Shown here in pieces: positions 1 to 12,638 of a stretch of 64,000 nucleotides of DNA. Source of the stretch: Sesamum alatum (Eukaryota > Streptophyta > Magnoliopsida > Lamiales > Pedaliaceae); NCBI GenBank assembly GCA_034509735.1, contig JACGWO010000012.1:5392367-5456366 (forward strand), read 5' to 3'. The position numbers were made by a program, and so were the translations under genes. The notes under the pieces were generated by a model. It made no database searches. It was given only the letters and a program-made list of their open reading frames with translations, and was not told where the DNA came from. Positions within the stretch are counted from its first letter, which is position 1. Each line of letters starts with the position of its first letter.

Positions 1-1446
1 CCCTCGACAGCTTGGATTTGTGGTAAGTTTGTCATCATTTTATTCTGATGTAGTGTTTTTAAGCCTTGAAAATTGAGGTGGCTTAGCCTCCGGTGCCATA
101 GCCATGACTGGTCCTCCTGTGTTTTCATAGTTGTGACGCCCAGATATTGGAGTTGTACTGGGAAACATCTGTGCTCCTTCATCCTTACTTTAGCAATTAT
201 AAGAGTTTTATCTTTGTTGTCATAAATAGTGCATGAATCTCCTCCAAAGTGTAGAGTATATCCTTTCTCCATCATCTGGCCAATATTGAACAAATTTGTT
301 CTGAGGTCAGGGATGTACATAACATCATTAATGATGCGTGTACCTTTTCTTGTGTTGATAGCGACTGATCATTTTCCCTCGACCTTCACAATGTGGTTGT
401 CCCCGAGTTTGACGTTTGTCTTGTATGACTCGTCTAATTTTTGAAAGGCTCCTTTGTTGTATATCATATGGTTGCTAGCAGCGCTATCAATATACCAGGT
501 AGCATCTCTTGCTTTGGCTACTGAGTTGCATGTGAAGAATAATTGATCACTGCTAGGATTTTCTTCAATGCAATTAGCTTGATGATTCCCTTTGAGCCTA
601 CAATCTTTTTCGACGTGTCCAAACCTTTTGCAATTTCGACATTGTGGCTTCCCACGGAAGTAACAATCCTTCTCAAGATGATTTGTTCTTTTACAAATAC
701 AACATTTCATGTATTTTCCTTTATCTGCTTCTTCTTGTCTCCTATTGTGCTTTTAAAATTTTCTTCTTTTCTATTGGAATTCTAAGACCTCATATTTAAT
801 TTAGACTGAAAAGCATTTTCAAGAGAATTTTCTTCTCGCCTACTTTGCCTTTTCTCGTATGCCTCAAGTGACCCAACTAACTCGGTGACAGTTAGTGAGG
901 TGATATCTTTTGTTTCTTCAATAGTTGTTACTATTGGGCCATACTTTTTAGTGACACTTATGAGCAATTTTTCTACGCTTTTTTTCTGGTATATCCTCCC
1001 CATAGGCTTTTAATTGATTCACCAATTCACGTACTTTTGTATAATATTTCTCAATAGTCTCAGAATCCTTCATTTTCATATTTTCAAAATCTCTTCTAAG
1101 AGTTTGAAGTTTAATGATACGCACCTTGGCACTGCCTTGATATTCCTTCTGCAAAATGCTCCATGCTTCTTTTGTCGATGTAGCAACACTAATTCTTGGA
1201 AAAATATGGTCTGCCACTGCTGTTTGGATGTAATATAGAGTCTCCGAATCCTTTGCCTTCTTATTCTCCAATTTACCTTTCTCTGTCGATGACGAAGTGG
1301 AACTGTCTTCCGGCAGAGTAACCCCTTTCTTCTACTATCTCCCATAGTTTTTGAGATTGAAAATAAGTTTTTATTTTAATGGCCCAATAGTCATAGTTTT
1401 GGCCGGAGAAAATGGGGACAGAAATTTGTTTGGCTAACTAGGACAT
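1..1446 (-). pseudogene. copia gag-protease-(integrase) polyprotein, degenerate
   Basis: Gag begins at the ATG at 1446, shortly after the primer binding site. The N-terminus resembles copia gag proteins (a PIFSGxNYDYW-like stretch), followed by the UBN2-type gag domain (about 1271-950). A CCHC zinc knuckle lies at about 700-600, and a protease motif (DSAASNHM, equivalent to the D-S/T-G site) at about 495-470. The region from about 360 to 1 reads as the pre-integrase segment with a WLWHRRLSHLNF-like motif. Breaks are visible: a TAG at the third codon, frameshifts near 1330 and 985, and a TGA just after the protease region near 370. Reverse transcriptase and RNase H would lie left of the window. 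This is a retrotransposon pseudogene, not a host gene. Confidence 0.85.
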
Positions 1447-1522
1447 GGTGGTTGGACAATAGAACTAGTATGATGAGAAAGTATTTAAGATAAGAGTAGA
1501 CGCCCAGTATATGATCGGACGT

Positions 1523-1535
1523 GGCTCTGATACCA
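1523..1535 (-). other. Primer binding site (initiator tRNA-Met)
   Basis: On the minus strand the sequence is TGGTATCAGAGCC, the usual complement of the 3' end of plant initiator tRNA-Met in copia elements. One base separates it from the LTR end at 1537. Confidence 0.88.
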
Positions 1536-1536
1536 C

Positions 1537-1936
1537 TGTTAGTATTTTATTGTAGAAAAGGGGATTGATAGTTGAAGGAATATTAGTTGGATTAGTTTGG
1601 GATTTGGAGAACAAGGCTAGTATAGAAGGTAAGGTGATCAACAAAAGAATAATGAGAGCTAAGAGGATTTGGAGAGGAAACTTAGTAGCTTTGTATTGCC
1701 AAATTTTTCTCTACACTTAATTCACATCTTTCAAGCCTATTTATACTAGTTCATAGAACATTCTTGAAATAGCATTTATGGTCAAGATTTATAGCTTGCT
1801 CAATAAGCTTTGAGCATTCTAGAAAATCTAAGATTTTTTCCTAATTATTATTTTCTAGAAGATTTCTTCAAAATATCTAAGGTAATATACTAAACACATT
1901 AATTTCTAATATAAACACACGAACAACATTCCCACA
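1537..1936 (-). mobile_element. Copia LTR (about 400 bp)
   Basis: The inner end is fixed by the primer binding site: read on the minus strand the LTR ends in CTAACA at 1537. The outer end is placed at 1936, where the minus strand begins TGTGGGAATG, typical of copia LTRs. A boundary at 1928 is the alternative. No second LTR is in the window to confirm it. Confidence 0.7.
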
Positions 1937-2097
1937 ACTACCAGTAGTTCCATTTATTAAAGCCTGATAATTTGACTTGTGGAATATTCATGTAGCCTTT
2001 CTTCCTCAAACAAAATGAACAATACCAGGAAACAAATGTAACCGAGTCTTCACTTCTCACCATATCCATCCCGATTGACCTACCACAATAAGCCATT

Positions 2098-2639
<542 letters not shown>

Positions 2640-2952
2640 CTAAAAACAAGCAAACACGTGCTTGTTATTAACGATAAAGTGCAATTTATCCGGCCGTATT
2701 AGTCAAAATGTTTAAAACACCCGTATGAAAAAATAAATCACTAAAAAATCCCCCTCATAATTTTCAAGATATAGGAACACCCCCGTTAGGCCAAGTGTGT
2801 ATTACAGGCACCTTTTTAATTTGAATTTTATTTTGTTAATTAGAAATAAATATTTTTACTCTTGTTTGAAAATCGTTGGATTTTATCCCATAGAGATACG
2901 ACGTCCAGATTTCATCAAGACTATTTACATATAAAAGATACACATATATTTA

Positions 2953-2954
<2 letters not shown>

Positions 2955-3001
<47 letters not shown>
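2955..3001. repeat. (TA)n(GA)n compound microsatellite
   Basis: About 20 bp of TA followed by about 27 bp of GA. It marks the left end of a purine-rich segment and mirrors, on the other strand, the CT/TA boundary found in the duplicated units at 17.9, 20.6, 21.65 and 23.67 kb. Confidence 0.9.
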
Positions 3002-3395
3002 AAGTGAAGGGTGGCCGCGTCGAGGCCAACGTGGGGAGGAGAGGGGGATACTGGCGTGCTGGATCAGGGAATAGGGGAGGGGGAGTGCAGTCATGCGGAC
3101 GGGTTGTTAAGGAGGCGAGCGATTTGTGGGAGGGAGTGGCGGGTGGGGGAGGGGTTCAAGCGGGCAGGCGACCAGTGGGGGAAGGCGATAACAACAGCTT
3201 TAGGAGGTGTATATGGAAAGTGGCGGGTGAGGGGGAGAAACGGGTGCGGACGGTAGGGGGTGGGTTGTAAGGGGGCGGCTGGTGGGGGGATGGGGGAAGA
3301 GGCGCAGACAGACGGTAATGGGGTGGGCGTGGCAGAGGACGGTAAGGGAAGGGTTGTTGGCGGATTGGGGGTCTGGGGTAAGAAGTAAAAAATAT
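3002..3395 (-). repeat. G-rich dispersed repeat segment
   Basis: A strongly purine-biased, GC-rich block in AT-rich DNA. Its reverse complement resembles the C/T-rich blocks at 17520-17900, 20200-20640, 21335-21660 and 23290-23690 in composition and in ending at a CT/TA microsatellite. I infer a fifth, inverted and diverged copy of that block. Proline-rich open frames here are compositional. Confidence 0.55.
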
Positions 3396-3421
3396 TATAT
3401 TCATATTTAAATACTTTATTA

Positions 3422-3424
<3 letters not shown>

Positions 3425-3470
<46 letters not shown>

Positions 3471-3473
3471 TAT
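3425..3473. repeat. (TAA)n microsatellite
   Basis: About 16 uninterrupted trinucleotide units in AT-rich DNA at the edge of the satellite region. Confidence 0.95.
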
Positions 3474-3689
3474 AATGAAATCTGTGCATTGTTTTTTATC
3501 CTAAAAAATATCAACCGTAGATCTATATTCAACAAGTCCATAAATCTATAACTATATATATACTCTATATAAATGTGTGAATATTTAAATTGTTTGTTCC
3601 TCATTGTGAAAAGATAAATATACCCTCATTTAAATATTATTAATTATTATATTACAAATTCTGAAATTTTTAACAATTTAGAATTTTAA

Positions 3690-6600
3690 ATATTCTAAAC
3701 CTCATCCATATAAATTTAGGATAAAAAACATAAATCGTGAATCATGAATAAATCCAATTACACATAATTTCAATCACCTGCTTCTAAACTTGAATCATGA
3801 ATGAGCCCAATTATATTAAATTTTAATAACATTCACAAAATTATATTACAAAATTAGTTATAGAAAAAATAAAATTCTATAAGAAAAATGTTTAAGAGTC
3901 TTAATTACTCTAAACTACTTAGAGAATGAATAACATAATCAACTAAAAAAATTAATATGCCAAATAATATTTCAATATATATTGCTAAGAAATCTTAATT
4001 ATATTAAGTAAGTTTTAATCTACCATGACACATTAAAATTTAAAATAAACTACACGTGAATAATATATAAAATACTAATTTAAACTTATATTCCAGCACC
4101 ATAATATTCTAAACCTCATCCATATAAATTTAGGATAAAAAATGTAAATCGTGAATCATGAATGAATCCAATTACACATAATTTTAATCACCTGCTTCTA
4201 AACTTGAATCATGAATGAGCCCAATTATACAGACCTGTCACGTATTAAATTTTAATAACATTCACAAAAAATTATATTATAAAATTAGTTATAGAAAAAA
4301 TAAAATTATATAAGAAAAATACTTAAGAGTCTTAAAAAATTACTCTAAACTACTTAGAGAATGAATAACATATTCAACTAAAAAAATTAATATGCCAAAT
4401 AATATTTCAACACAATTTGCTAAGAAATCTTAATTATATTAAGTAAGTTTTAATCTACCATTACACATTAAAATTTTAAAATAAACTACACGTGAACAAT
4501 ATATAAAATACTAATTTAAACTTATATTCCAGCACCATAATATTCTAAACCTCATCCGTATAAATTTAGGATAAAAAACATAAATCGTGAATCATGAATG
4601 AATCCAATTACACATAATTTTAATCACCTGCTTCTAAACTTGAATTATGAACGAGCCCAATTATACAGACCTGTCACGTATTAAATTTTAATAACATTCA
4701 ATAAAAATGATATTATAAAATTAGTTATAGAAAAATTAAAATTCTATAAGAAAAATGTTTAAGAGACTTAATTACTCAAAACTACTTAGAGAATGAATAA
4801 CATATTCAACTAAAAAAATTAATATGCCAAATAATATTTCAACACAATTTGCTAAAGAAATCTTAATTATATAAAGTAAGTTTTAATCTACCATGACACA
4901 TTAAAATATAAAAATAACTACACGTGAATAATATATAAAATACTAATTTAAACTTATATTCCAGCACCATAATATTCTAAACCTCATCCATATAAATTTA
5001 GGATAAAAAACGTAAATCGTGAATCATGAATGAATCCAATTACACATAATTTTAATCACAGGCTTCTGAACTTGAGTCATGAATGAGCCCAATTATACAG
5101 ACCTGTCATGTATTAAATTTTAATAACATTCACAAAAATTATATTATAAATTAGTTATAGAAAAAATAAATTCTAATAATAAAATGTTTAAGAGTCTTAA
5201 ATTACTCTAAAACTACTTAGAGAATGAATAACATATTCAACTAAAAAAATTAATATGCCAAATAATATTTCAACACAATTTGCTAAGAAATCTTAAATTA
5301 TATTAAGTAAGTTTTAATCTACCATGACACAGTAAAATTTAAAATAAACTACACGTGAATAATATATAAAATACTAATTTAAACTTATATTCCAGCACCA
5401 TAATATTCTAAACCTCATCCATATAAATTTAGGATAAAAAACGTAAATCGTGAAGCATTAATGAATCCAATTACACATAATTTTAATCACCTGCTTCTAA
5501 ACTTGAATCATGAATGAACCCAATTATACGGACCTGTCACGTATTAAATTTTAATAACATTCACAAAAAAATATATTATAAAATTAGTTATAGAAAAAAT
5601 AAAATTCTATAAGAAAAATATTTAAGAGTCTTAATTACTCTAAATTACTTAGAGAATGAATAACATATTCAACTAAAAAAATTAATATGCCAAATAATAT
5701 TTCAACACAATTTGCTAAAAAATCTTAACTATATTAAGTAAATTTTAATCTACCATGACACATTAAAAATTTAAAATAAACTACACGCGATAATATATAA
5801 AATACTAATTTAAACTTATATTCCAACACCATAATATTCTAAACCTCATCCATATAAATTTAGGATAAAAAATGTAAATCGTGAATCATAAATGAATCCA
5901 ATTACACATAATTTTAATCACCTGCTTCTAAACTTGAATTATGAATGAGCCCAATTATACAGACCTGTCACGTATTAAATTTTAATAACATTCACAAAAA
6001 ATTATATTATAAATTAATTATAGAAAAAATAAAATTTTATAAGAAAAATGTTTAAGAGTCTTAATTACTCTAAAAACTACTTAGAGAATTAATAACATAT
6101 TCAAACTAAAAAAATTAATATGCCAAATAATATTTCAACACAATTTGCTAAGAAATCTTAATTATATTAAGTAAGTTTTAATCTACCATGACACATTAAA
6201 ATTTAAAATAAGCTACACGTGAATAATATATAAAATACTAATTTGAACTTATATTCCAGCACCATAATATTCTAAACCACATCCATATAAATTTAGGATA
6301 AAAAACGTAAATCGTGAATTATGAATAAATTCAATTACACATAATTTTAATCACCTGCTTCAAAACTTGAATCATGAATGAGCCTAATTATACAGACCTG
6401 TCACCTATTAAATTTTAATAACATTCACAAATAATATATTATAAAATTAGTTATAGAAAAAATAAAATTCTATAAGAAAAATGTTTAAGAGTCGTAATTA
6501 CTCTAAACTACTTAGAGAATGAATAACATATTCAACTTAAAAAATTAATATGCCAAATAATATTTCAAAACAATTTGCTAAGAAATCTTAATTATATTAA

Positions 6601-7372
6601 GTAAGTTTTAATCTACCATGACACATTAAAATTTAAAATAAACTACACGTGAATAATATATAAAATACTAATTTAAACTTATATTCCAGCACCATAATAT
6701 TCTAAACCTCATCCATAGAAATTTAGGATAAAAAATGTAAATCGTGAATCATGAATGAATCCAATTACACATAATTTTAATCACCTGCTTCTAAACTTGA
6801 ATCATGAATGAGCCCAATTATACAAACCTGTCACGTATTAAATTTTAATAACATTCACAAAAAAATATATTATAAAATTAGTTATAGAAAAAATAAAAGT
6901 CATTAAGAAAAATGTTTAAGAGTCTTAATTACTCTAAACTACTTAGAGAATGAATAACATATTCAACTAAAAAAAAATTTAATATGCCAAATAATATTTC
7001 AACACAATTTGCTAAGAAATCTTAAATTATATTAAGTAGGTTTTAATCTACCATGACACATTAAAATTTAAAATAAGCTACACGTGAATAATATATAAAA
7101 TACTAATTTGAACTCATATTCCAGCACCATAATATTCTAAATCACATCCATATAAATTTAGGATAAAAAATGTAAATCGTTAATCATGAATGAATCCAAT
7201 TACACATAATTTTAATGACCTGGTTTAAACTTGAATCATGAATGAGCCTAATCTACCAGACCTGTCACGTATTAAATTATATTCAGTAAGTTTTAATCTA
7301 CCATGGCACATTAAAATTTTAAATAAACTACACATGAATAATATATAAAATACTAATTTAAACTTATATATA
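3690..7372. repeat. 432-bp tandem satellite, about 8.5 copies
   Basis: A unit beginning CTCATCCATATAAATTTAGG recurs at 3701, 4115, 4551, 4983, 5414, 5845, 6278, 6708 and 7143, giving spacings of 414, 436, 432, 431, 431, 433, 430 and 435 bp. Copies look roughly 95% alike by eye. The first lacks a short block around CAGACCTGTCACGT, and the last has an internal deletion before the array ends near 7372. The unit is about 75% A+T and has no open frame. The array lies between exons 3 and 4 of the reductase pseudogene. Confidence 0.96.
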
Positions 7373-7399
7373 ATTAATAAATATTAGAATTTAATTACA

Positions 7400-8110
7400 A
7401 ATTAAAATTGATATATGGATATGATATTATTAAATCAAAACTGCTTGTGAAAATTCAACTATTGAGTGAATCTCTTAGTACTTGATTTTTTTAGTATTAG
7501 ATAATCCTGAATGTTTTACTTTTACATCTGTTATTTTTTTATATTAACTAATAGAATAAAAGTATTACAATAACAAAATGTGACATAAAAAATTAAGTTA
7601 TAAACATAATGTATTATTGAATAGGATATAGATTTCCAATCAGTGCATATGAAAATAAGATTAAGAAGTTAAACTAAAAACATATAGAATTAAAAATTGT
7701 AATATAAAGGCAAAAAATAAAATTTTATATAATAATATTTCCAAATTTGGAAGGTAATAAAGCATGTAAATAATACTTTGACAATATTTAAAGTTGATAA
7801 TGAAATATAATTAACATTAGGATTTTACAATACAAAATATTGGTAATATTGTCCAATTAAATTGTATTTTTGTAATAATAGTCAATAAATAATTAGTTTG
7901 TAATCATTTAGTGTCAATAAATTAAAAATTAACGACATTCAAAATATAGTAAAATAAAACGTATTACATACACAAACATAATATAGCAAAATCAAATAAT
8001 AGCAAAGAGACACAATAAAACGTATGAATAAAAATTAATCAATTTTATTAAAATAGAATTTCTTCTAAAATGGAATAACGTAAGTATCAAAATTAATTAC
8101 AAATAAAAAA
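7400..8110. repeat. Direct repeat, left copy
   Basis: An AT-rich segment that reappears at 8890-9400. Shared landmarks include CAACTATTGAGTGAATCTCT (about 7458 and 8942), AGTATTAGATAATCCT and AGTCAATAAATAATTAGTTT (about 7881 and 9209). No LTR-type ends (TG...CA), primer site or coding DNA is visible, so I call it a duplicated non-coding block. Confidence 0.75.
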
Positions 8111-8374
8111 TATCAATATTATTAAACTAGAAGTGCTATTGAAAATTGAAAAAAGAGCTAACTAATTGATTTTATTTCGATATTAATAGGGTAAAAACAC
8201 AATGTCCTCCTCCCCCTGCACCTCCAAAAACAATTGACATTGGATAAGAGTATAAAGAGTAATATAATAAATAATTTAATTTAAGACCTTATCTCATTGA
8301 GTAGTAAATTAACTAATGTAAATGTAGTCCTAATGAGACATATATAACTATTTTTTTATGCTTTAAAATGTGCA

Positions 8375-8590
8375 TAAAAGTTGTAACATTTGGTCCCCTT
8401 GTATTATTATACACTTAACGCCCACATGGCATTTTCTTTCGAATATCTAGAGGGAAAGGTGTTATGGAATCAAAATTGCTACTTTTTAATATTTACGGAC
8501 CGAAAGTGAGAATCCCAAAATCAAATGGACCAAGTTAAAAATGGAAAGGACCTAAGTTACGGACGGAAAAATGTTATTTTCCCTTATAAA
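8375..8590. repeat. Foldback-element remnant
   Basis: The stretch contains the phrases typical of the foldback family at 22332-22782: a GGTCCC-type start, AAAATTGCTACTTTTT, AAGTGAGAATCCC and GGACCTAAGTTACGGA. Mainly one arm is clear. I see no clean target duplication. Confidence 0.55.
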
Positions 8591-8889
8591 AAATAAAAAA
8601 AGTCAAAATGGTGAGTAAACATTAACACAATAACAATTAAAAGCATAAAATTTTAAAATAATTATATACAAACACATTAGTACAATTACATTTTTCATAT
8701 TAAGAAAATTAACAAATTTTGAGAATAAACTTAGTAACGATAAAATAATAAATAAAAACTGAGTTAATTATGTTGAAATTAGAAAAAAAGATGATAAATA
8801 TATAAGCCAATGAGATTAATATATTTTTTCAGTAATAAATTTATAAAAATAACTTAAAAGTTTAAAAAAAGAATGAGTACCAAAGAGAA

Positions 8890-9400
8890 TAAAATTGATA
8901 CATGAATATAATATTATTAAATTGAAATTGCTTATGAAATTCAACTATTGAGTGAATCTCTTAGGACTTGATTTTTTTAGTATTAGATAATCCTAAAATG
9001 TTTTACTTTTACATCTATTGTTTCTTTTATAAAGGTGAAAAATAAAATTTTATACAATAAAATTTTAAACTTTAGAAGCTAATAAACATGTAAATAATGC
9101 TTTGACAATATAGAAAAGTTGATACTGAAATATGATTAACATACATTATAGGATCTTACAATAAAAATATTGGTACTATGGTCCAATTTGGTTATAGTTT
9201 TATTACAATAGTCAATAAATAATTAGTTTGTAATAGTGTCGATAAATTAAAAATAAATGACATTCAAATATAGTAGTAAAATAAAACAAACAACACACAC
9301 GTACAAAATGTAACAAAAAATAAAATAAAATTAAACAACAAAAAATAGGCATAATAAAACCTTCAAATAAAATTGATCAATTTATTTTATTAAATTGAAA
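8890..9400. repeat. Direct repeat, right copy
   Basis: Second copy of the 7400-8110 block, about 1.48 kb further on and shorter, because about 200 bp of the left copy is missing between the two conserved parts. Divergence is visible, so the duplication is not recent. Confidence 0.75.
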
Positions 9401-9479
9401 TTTCTTCTATCCAAGTTAAGGAGCTTTGACTAATTATTTTTATTTTAGTATTACTTTTTTTTGAATATTATTATTTTAT

Positions 9480-9800
9480 ATTTTCATATTAATTGGTTTG
9501 ATACATAATAATGAAATAATCATTAGTAAACATACGAAATACAAAATTTTAATTTTTGAAAAATTTAGTCTTGTGTTGACAAATTTGATTCTAACGGCAT
9601 ATAGTTACAGGACAAAAAATGAGATCTCTCGAGTGAGAACGGGATCAAAATTATCAACACATGACTATTCACCAAAAAAGGATCAAATGTGAGATGATCA
9701 ACACTAAATTTTTCAAAAAAAGGACTAAATGTGTAAATAAAGTAAGTTATAGAATCAAAAACGCTAACAACTGATATATAGTTACATGATCAAAAATATA
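9480..9800. repeat. Decayed foldback-like remnant
   Basis: Non-coding DNA with phrases such as AAAGGATCAAATGTGAGATG and AAAGGACTAAATGTG, akin to the arms of the nearby foldbacks but without clear ends. The short open frame at 9498-9692 has no recognisable content. Confidence 0.35.
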
Positions 9801-9865
9801 ATTTTGCCTTTATCAAAAATCAAGAAAAATCGCGTGGAGGGGGCGTGCGTCTCACCACGGGAGCT

Positions 9866-9995
9866 GACGGGATGTTTGCTGCCTGTACGACACGTCTGAT
9901 TTTCCTCTTCTTCTCAAGGAATGCTTCGAAGGGAGGCAACACACTCACCCTATCCTCTTCACCCCAAAATCCGATGGCAGAAATCTCTAAGAATT
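9866..9995 (-). pseudogene. Reductase copy A exon 3 remnant
   Basis: The segment RFLPSDFG (about 9987-9963) is followed, after a one-base frame change, by [20 protein letters not shown] and continuing to ANIP near 9870. This is the conserved catalytic-lysine region of PIP reductases; the lysine in the FLEKK segment is still present. A TAG precedes RFLPSD, and similarity stops abruptly after ANIP, where YTYVSAN-like sequence would be expected. The exon is therefore truncated as well as frameshifted. Confidence 0.8.
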
Positions 9996-10055
9996 GTACC
10001 CATTTATCAGTGTTGGGATGGAGCATTAGTAATTTTTTCTTCTAAGTAGCATTTC

Positions 10056-10411
10056 GGCCTAAATGGTTTTTTAGTCCCATAAGATTAGGTCATTATACTT
10101 TTTGTTGGTACCACAACTTAGGTAGGTGATGATTTTAGGTATTTTTAGTTCCAAGTTAACTGACGTGGTCATGATTTTATGTATTTTTAGTTTCAAAAAA
10201 TACGATTTCAGATACTTTTAGTCCCACGATTTTAGGTATTTTAATCCCAAGTTAACGACTGTTAACAGACATGTGCAAAGCACATGACTTTTTAGGATTC
10301 AAAATACCCGAGTTCGTATTTTATGGGACTGAAATCGTCACCTGCTTAAGTTATGGTACAAAAAAAAAAATTAATGATCTAATTTTATGGGACTAAAAAG
10401 ACATTTTACCC
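10056..10411. mobile_element. Foldback (Mutator-like) element, 356 bp
   Basis: The left arm (GGCCTAAATGGTTTTTTAGT) is inverted at the right end (read on the minus strand GGGTAAAATGTCTTTTTAGT). Flanks share TAGCAT at 10047-10052 and 10412-10417, compatible with a decayed 9-bp target duplication (6 of 9). It lies in the exon 2/3 intron of the reductase pseudogene. Confidence 0.65.
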
Positions 10412-10433
10412 TAGCATCGTTACCTTAACCTTG

Positions 10434-10535
10434 ATGGCCTGAATGATTTTAAGCTGATCAGGAACTTGAGGATAAGCCAATGCAGAGATCACCACATCAA
10501 CTTCCCTAAGCACTGAAACAAGCTTCTCATGTTCG
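10434..10535 (-). pseudogene. Reductase copy A exon 2
   Basis: It encodes the family stretch [24 protein letters not shown], followed by a segment ending in QAIK, with the donor at the AAG/GTT boundary. The acceptor reads GTAC where the copies at 18.1 and 21.9 kb read GCAG, so it is destroyed. A 4-base insertion after GATCGA shifts the frame before DEHEK. A foldback (10056-10411) sits immediately downstream in the intron. Confidence 0.8.
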
Positions 10536-10643
10536 TCCATCGATCATTCCGTACAAACACATTAATTAGGGTTAGTCCGCTCTCATACATACACTAGTGT
10601 CTATATATCATTAAAAAAGAAAAGTGAGTAGGGAAGTACGTAC

Positions 10644-10823
10644 TTTGACTATGATAGCTCCCATGGATGGGAGGTGATTGAGCATTTCAGTTTTGTTCGA
10701 GTTAGGCCTTGAGAAAACATAAGTGGGATGTCCAAATTTGATGCTTGCTTTTACTATGTAACTCCCAATGTATCCAGTCCCTCCAAATACAAGGATTTTG
10801 CTCTCACTTTTCTCCAATGCCAT
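10644..10823 (-). pseudogene. Reductase copy A exon 1 (NADPH-binding end)
   Basis: Sixty intact codons start at the ATG at 10823, with the dinucleotide-binding motif GGTGYIG at residues 14-20 and the VFSRPNS segment that contacts NADPH phosphate in this family. The donor is GTACGT, read leftward from 10643. An in-frame ATG upstream (10886) exists, but family alignment favours 10823. A TATA-like CTATAAAGG on the minus strand, about 55 bases upstream of the ATG, is shared by the other copies. This is the best preserved of all exon 1 copies here, but the rest of the gene is broken. Confidence 0.85.
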
Positions 10824-10906
10824 TCTTTTCCTCTCTTGATTTGTCCTCAAGTGCGCTAACTCTCCACAATCCACCTTTATAGTCACTTGAGTCTACATCT
10901 TTTTTT

Positions 10907-11552
10907 GGGATAAGTGCATTTTTGTCCTCAAACATAGTCACTTATGTGATTTTGATCCTCAAATAATTTAAAGTTATAATTTTGGTCCTCAAACTATTAT
11001 TTTTTTTTGGCATTTTTGGTCATTCCGTTAACTTTTTCGTTAAGGTTAACGGAAATTTCAATATAAGTGAAAAAAAATTGTCATTTTCTCTCATATATGA
11101 TATTTTTCAAGTTTTAGTTTAATACACTCATTCATCCTATTTTCTTTCGAACTTCAAGAGAGAAAGAACAAAGAAAAAAAGAATTTAAGTAACAAATTTT
11201 CTATATAATCTTAACAAAATAGTTTTTTTTGGACATTTTTTTTCAGATTATATAAAAAATTTGTTGCTTAAATTCATTTTTTTTCCTCTCTTGAAGTTCG
11301 AAAAAAATATAGGAGAAGTGGGTATATTGGTCTAAAACTTGAAAAAAATCACAAAACGGGAGAAAAATGACAAATTTTTTTCACTTGAATTGAAATTTTT
11401 TAACTTTAATGAAAAAAATTAACGGAAGAACCAAAAGTGCCAAAAAGTGCCAAAAAGTTAATAATTTAAGGATCAAAACAGCAATTTCAAATTATTTGAA
11501 GACAAAAATTGCTTAAGTAACTATGTGTAAGGACCAAAAATATATTTATCCC
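10907..11552. mobile_element. Foldback (Mutator-like) element, 646 bp
   Basis: Long inverted arms run from GGGATAAGTGCATTTTTGTC on the left to the matching complement ending ATCCC on the right. Flanking 9-mers at 10898-10906 and 11553-11561 (TCTTTTTTT versus TCTTTTTCT) match at 8 of 9, though T-richness weakens this. It lies just upstream of the reductase exon 1. Confidence 0.7.
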
Positions 11553-11600
11553 TCTTTTTCTGTATGGAAAATGAACTAGTAAGCTATAACGTACACAAAC

Positions 11601-12037
11601 GAGAAAATTGCATTTTACGTCCCATAACTTACACCGTTTGTGATTTTGATCTCATTAATTTTTGACGTAGCAATTTTGATCCCATAAGTCCACAAATATT
11701 GCAATTTTAGTCCCATTGACAAAATCCGTTAAAATTTTAACAGAAGGAGCTCGTGCATGACACGTGCTCCGTTAAGTCCATAATCACATCTAATGAAACG
11801 TTGTAATTTTAGTCACATAAGTCCACAAATGTGGCAATTTTAGTCCCATAAGTCCACAAACGTTGCAATTTTAGTCTCATGCACGTGCTCCTTCCGTTAA
11901 AATTTTAACGGATTTTGTCAATGGGACTAAAATTGCAACGTTTGTGGACTTATGAGACTAAAATTGCTACATTAAAAATTAATGGGACTAAAATCACAAA
12001 TAATATAAGTTATGATACGTAAAATGCAGTTTTCCCA
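11601..12037. mobile_element. Foldback (Mutator-like) element, 437 bp, clear 9-bp target duplication
   Basis: Near-palindromic element. The arms start GAGAAAATTGCATTTTACGT (left) and TGGGAAAACTGCATTTTACG (right, minus strand) and contain inverted CCGTTAAAATTTTAACGG blocks. The flanks are identical 9-mers, TACACAAAC, at 11592-11600 and 12038-12046. A 9-bp duplication with long terminal inverted repeats is the signature of Mutator-like elements. It has no coding capacity. Confidence 0.85.
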
Positions 12038-12231
12038 TACACAAACAGTCTCCACATTTGGTGCATTTGCACATGTGCTTGTACTAGGTCGATTTGAATA
12101 TCAAACATGAGGTACATTAATTTCATTGAAATTGTGGCGCCCTCCAGGCTACACTAACAGTGATGGTACTTACAGAAATGGGTCCACAATATATATTGTG
12201 TCTATAACAAAATATTGGTACCAAGTATTTT

Positions 12232-12638
12232 GGGATAGTTTCACTTTCGACATCTTAATTATACCATTTTTTCATCTTTGATATTTTATATTTTCAAGTC
12301 ATCGAACTTCGCATTCAAAATTTATATTTTCCATCAAACGTTATTACCCTCCGTTAATTTGACTGCTAAAGTAAACGGTCAACTCAATTTAGGAGTTTGT
12401 CAATATAAAAGACATATTTGACAGCTTATTTATTTTTTTTTATAATTTTTATATAAATAAGCCGCCAAACATGTCATTATATTGACAAGCTCCCGCCTAT
12501 TTTTCTTCCTAAATTAGGTTGACCGTTAGTTTTGACAGTTAAACTAACCGAGAATAGTAATGCTGATAAAAAATGCAAACTTTAGGTATTAGGGTACCAA
12601 AACTGAAATAGTTAGTGTATCAAAATTGAAATTATCCC
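12232..12638. mobile_element. Foldback element, 407 bp
   Basis: The arms GGGATAGTTTCACTTTCGAC (left) and GGGATAATTTCAATTTTGAT (right, minus strand) are inverted, with a central inverted AATAAGC/GCTTATT region. The flanking 9-mers (AAGTATTTT and TTTTGTAAA) do not match, so insertion ends or later changes are uncertain. Confidence 0.65.

Larger units (their letters stand above)
1..1936 (-). mobile_element. Ty1/copia retrotransposon, 5' part, cut by the window edge
   Basis: The element reads on the minus strand. From right to left it has an LTR (1537-1936), a primer binding site (1523-1535), gag, a zinc knuckle, protease and the start of the integrase region, which runs off the left edge. Gene order gag-protease-integrase is that of Ty1/copia. 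Several stops and frameshifts show it is old and cannot be autonomous. The other LTR is outside the window, so age and target duplication cannot be read. Confidence 0.85.

Noticed and set aside
3004..3489. Gly-rich and Pro-rich open frames
   Set aside because: They come from a purine-biased non-coding repeat that recurs, inverted, in the 16-24 kb units.
3690..7372. Regularly spaced repeats considered as a CRISPR-like array
   Set aside because: The unit is 432 bp with no spacer/repeat alternation, in a plant genome; it is a tandem satellite.
7400..9400. Direct repeats considered as an LTR pair
   Set aside because: No TG...CA ends, no primer binding site, no polypurine tract and no coding remnant between them.
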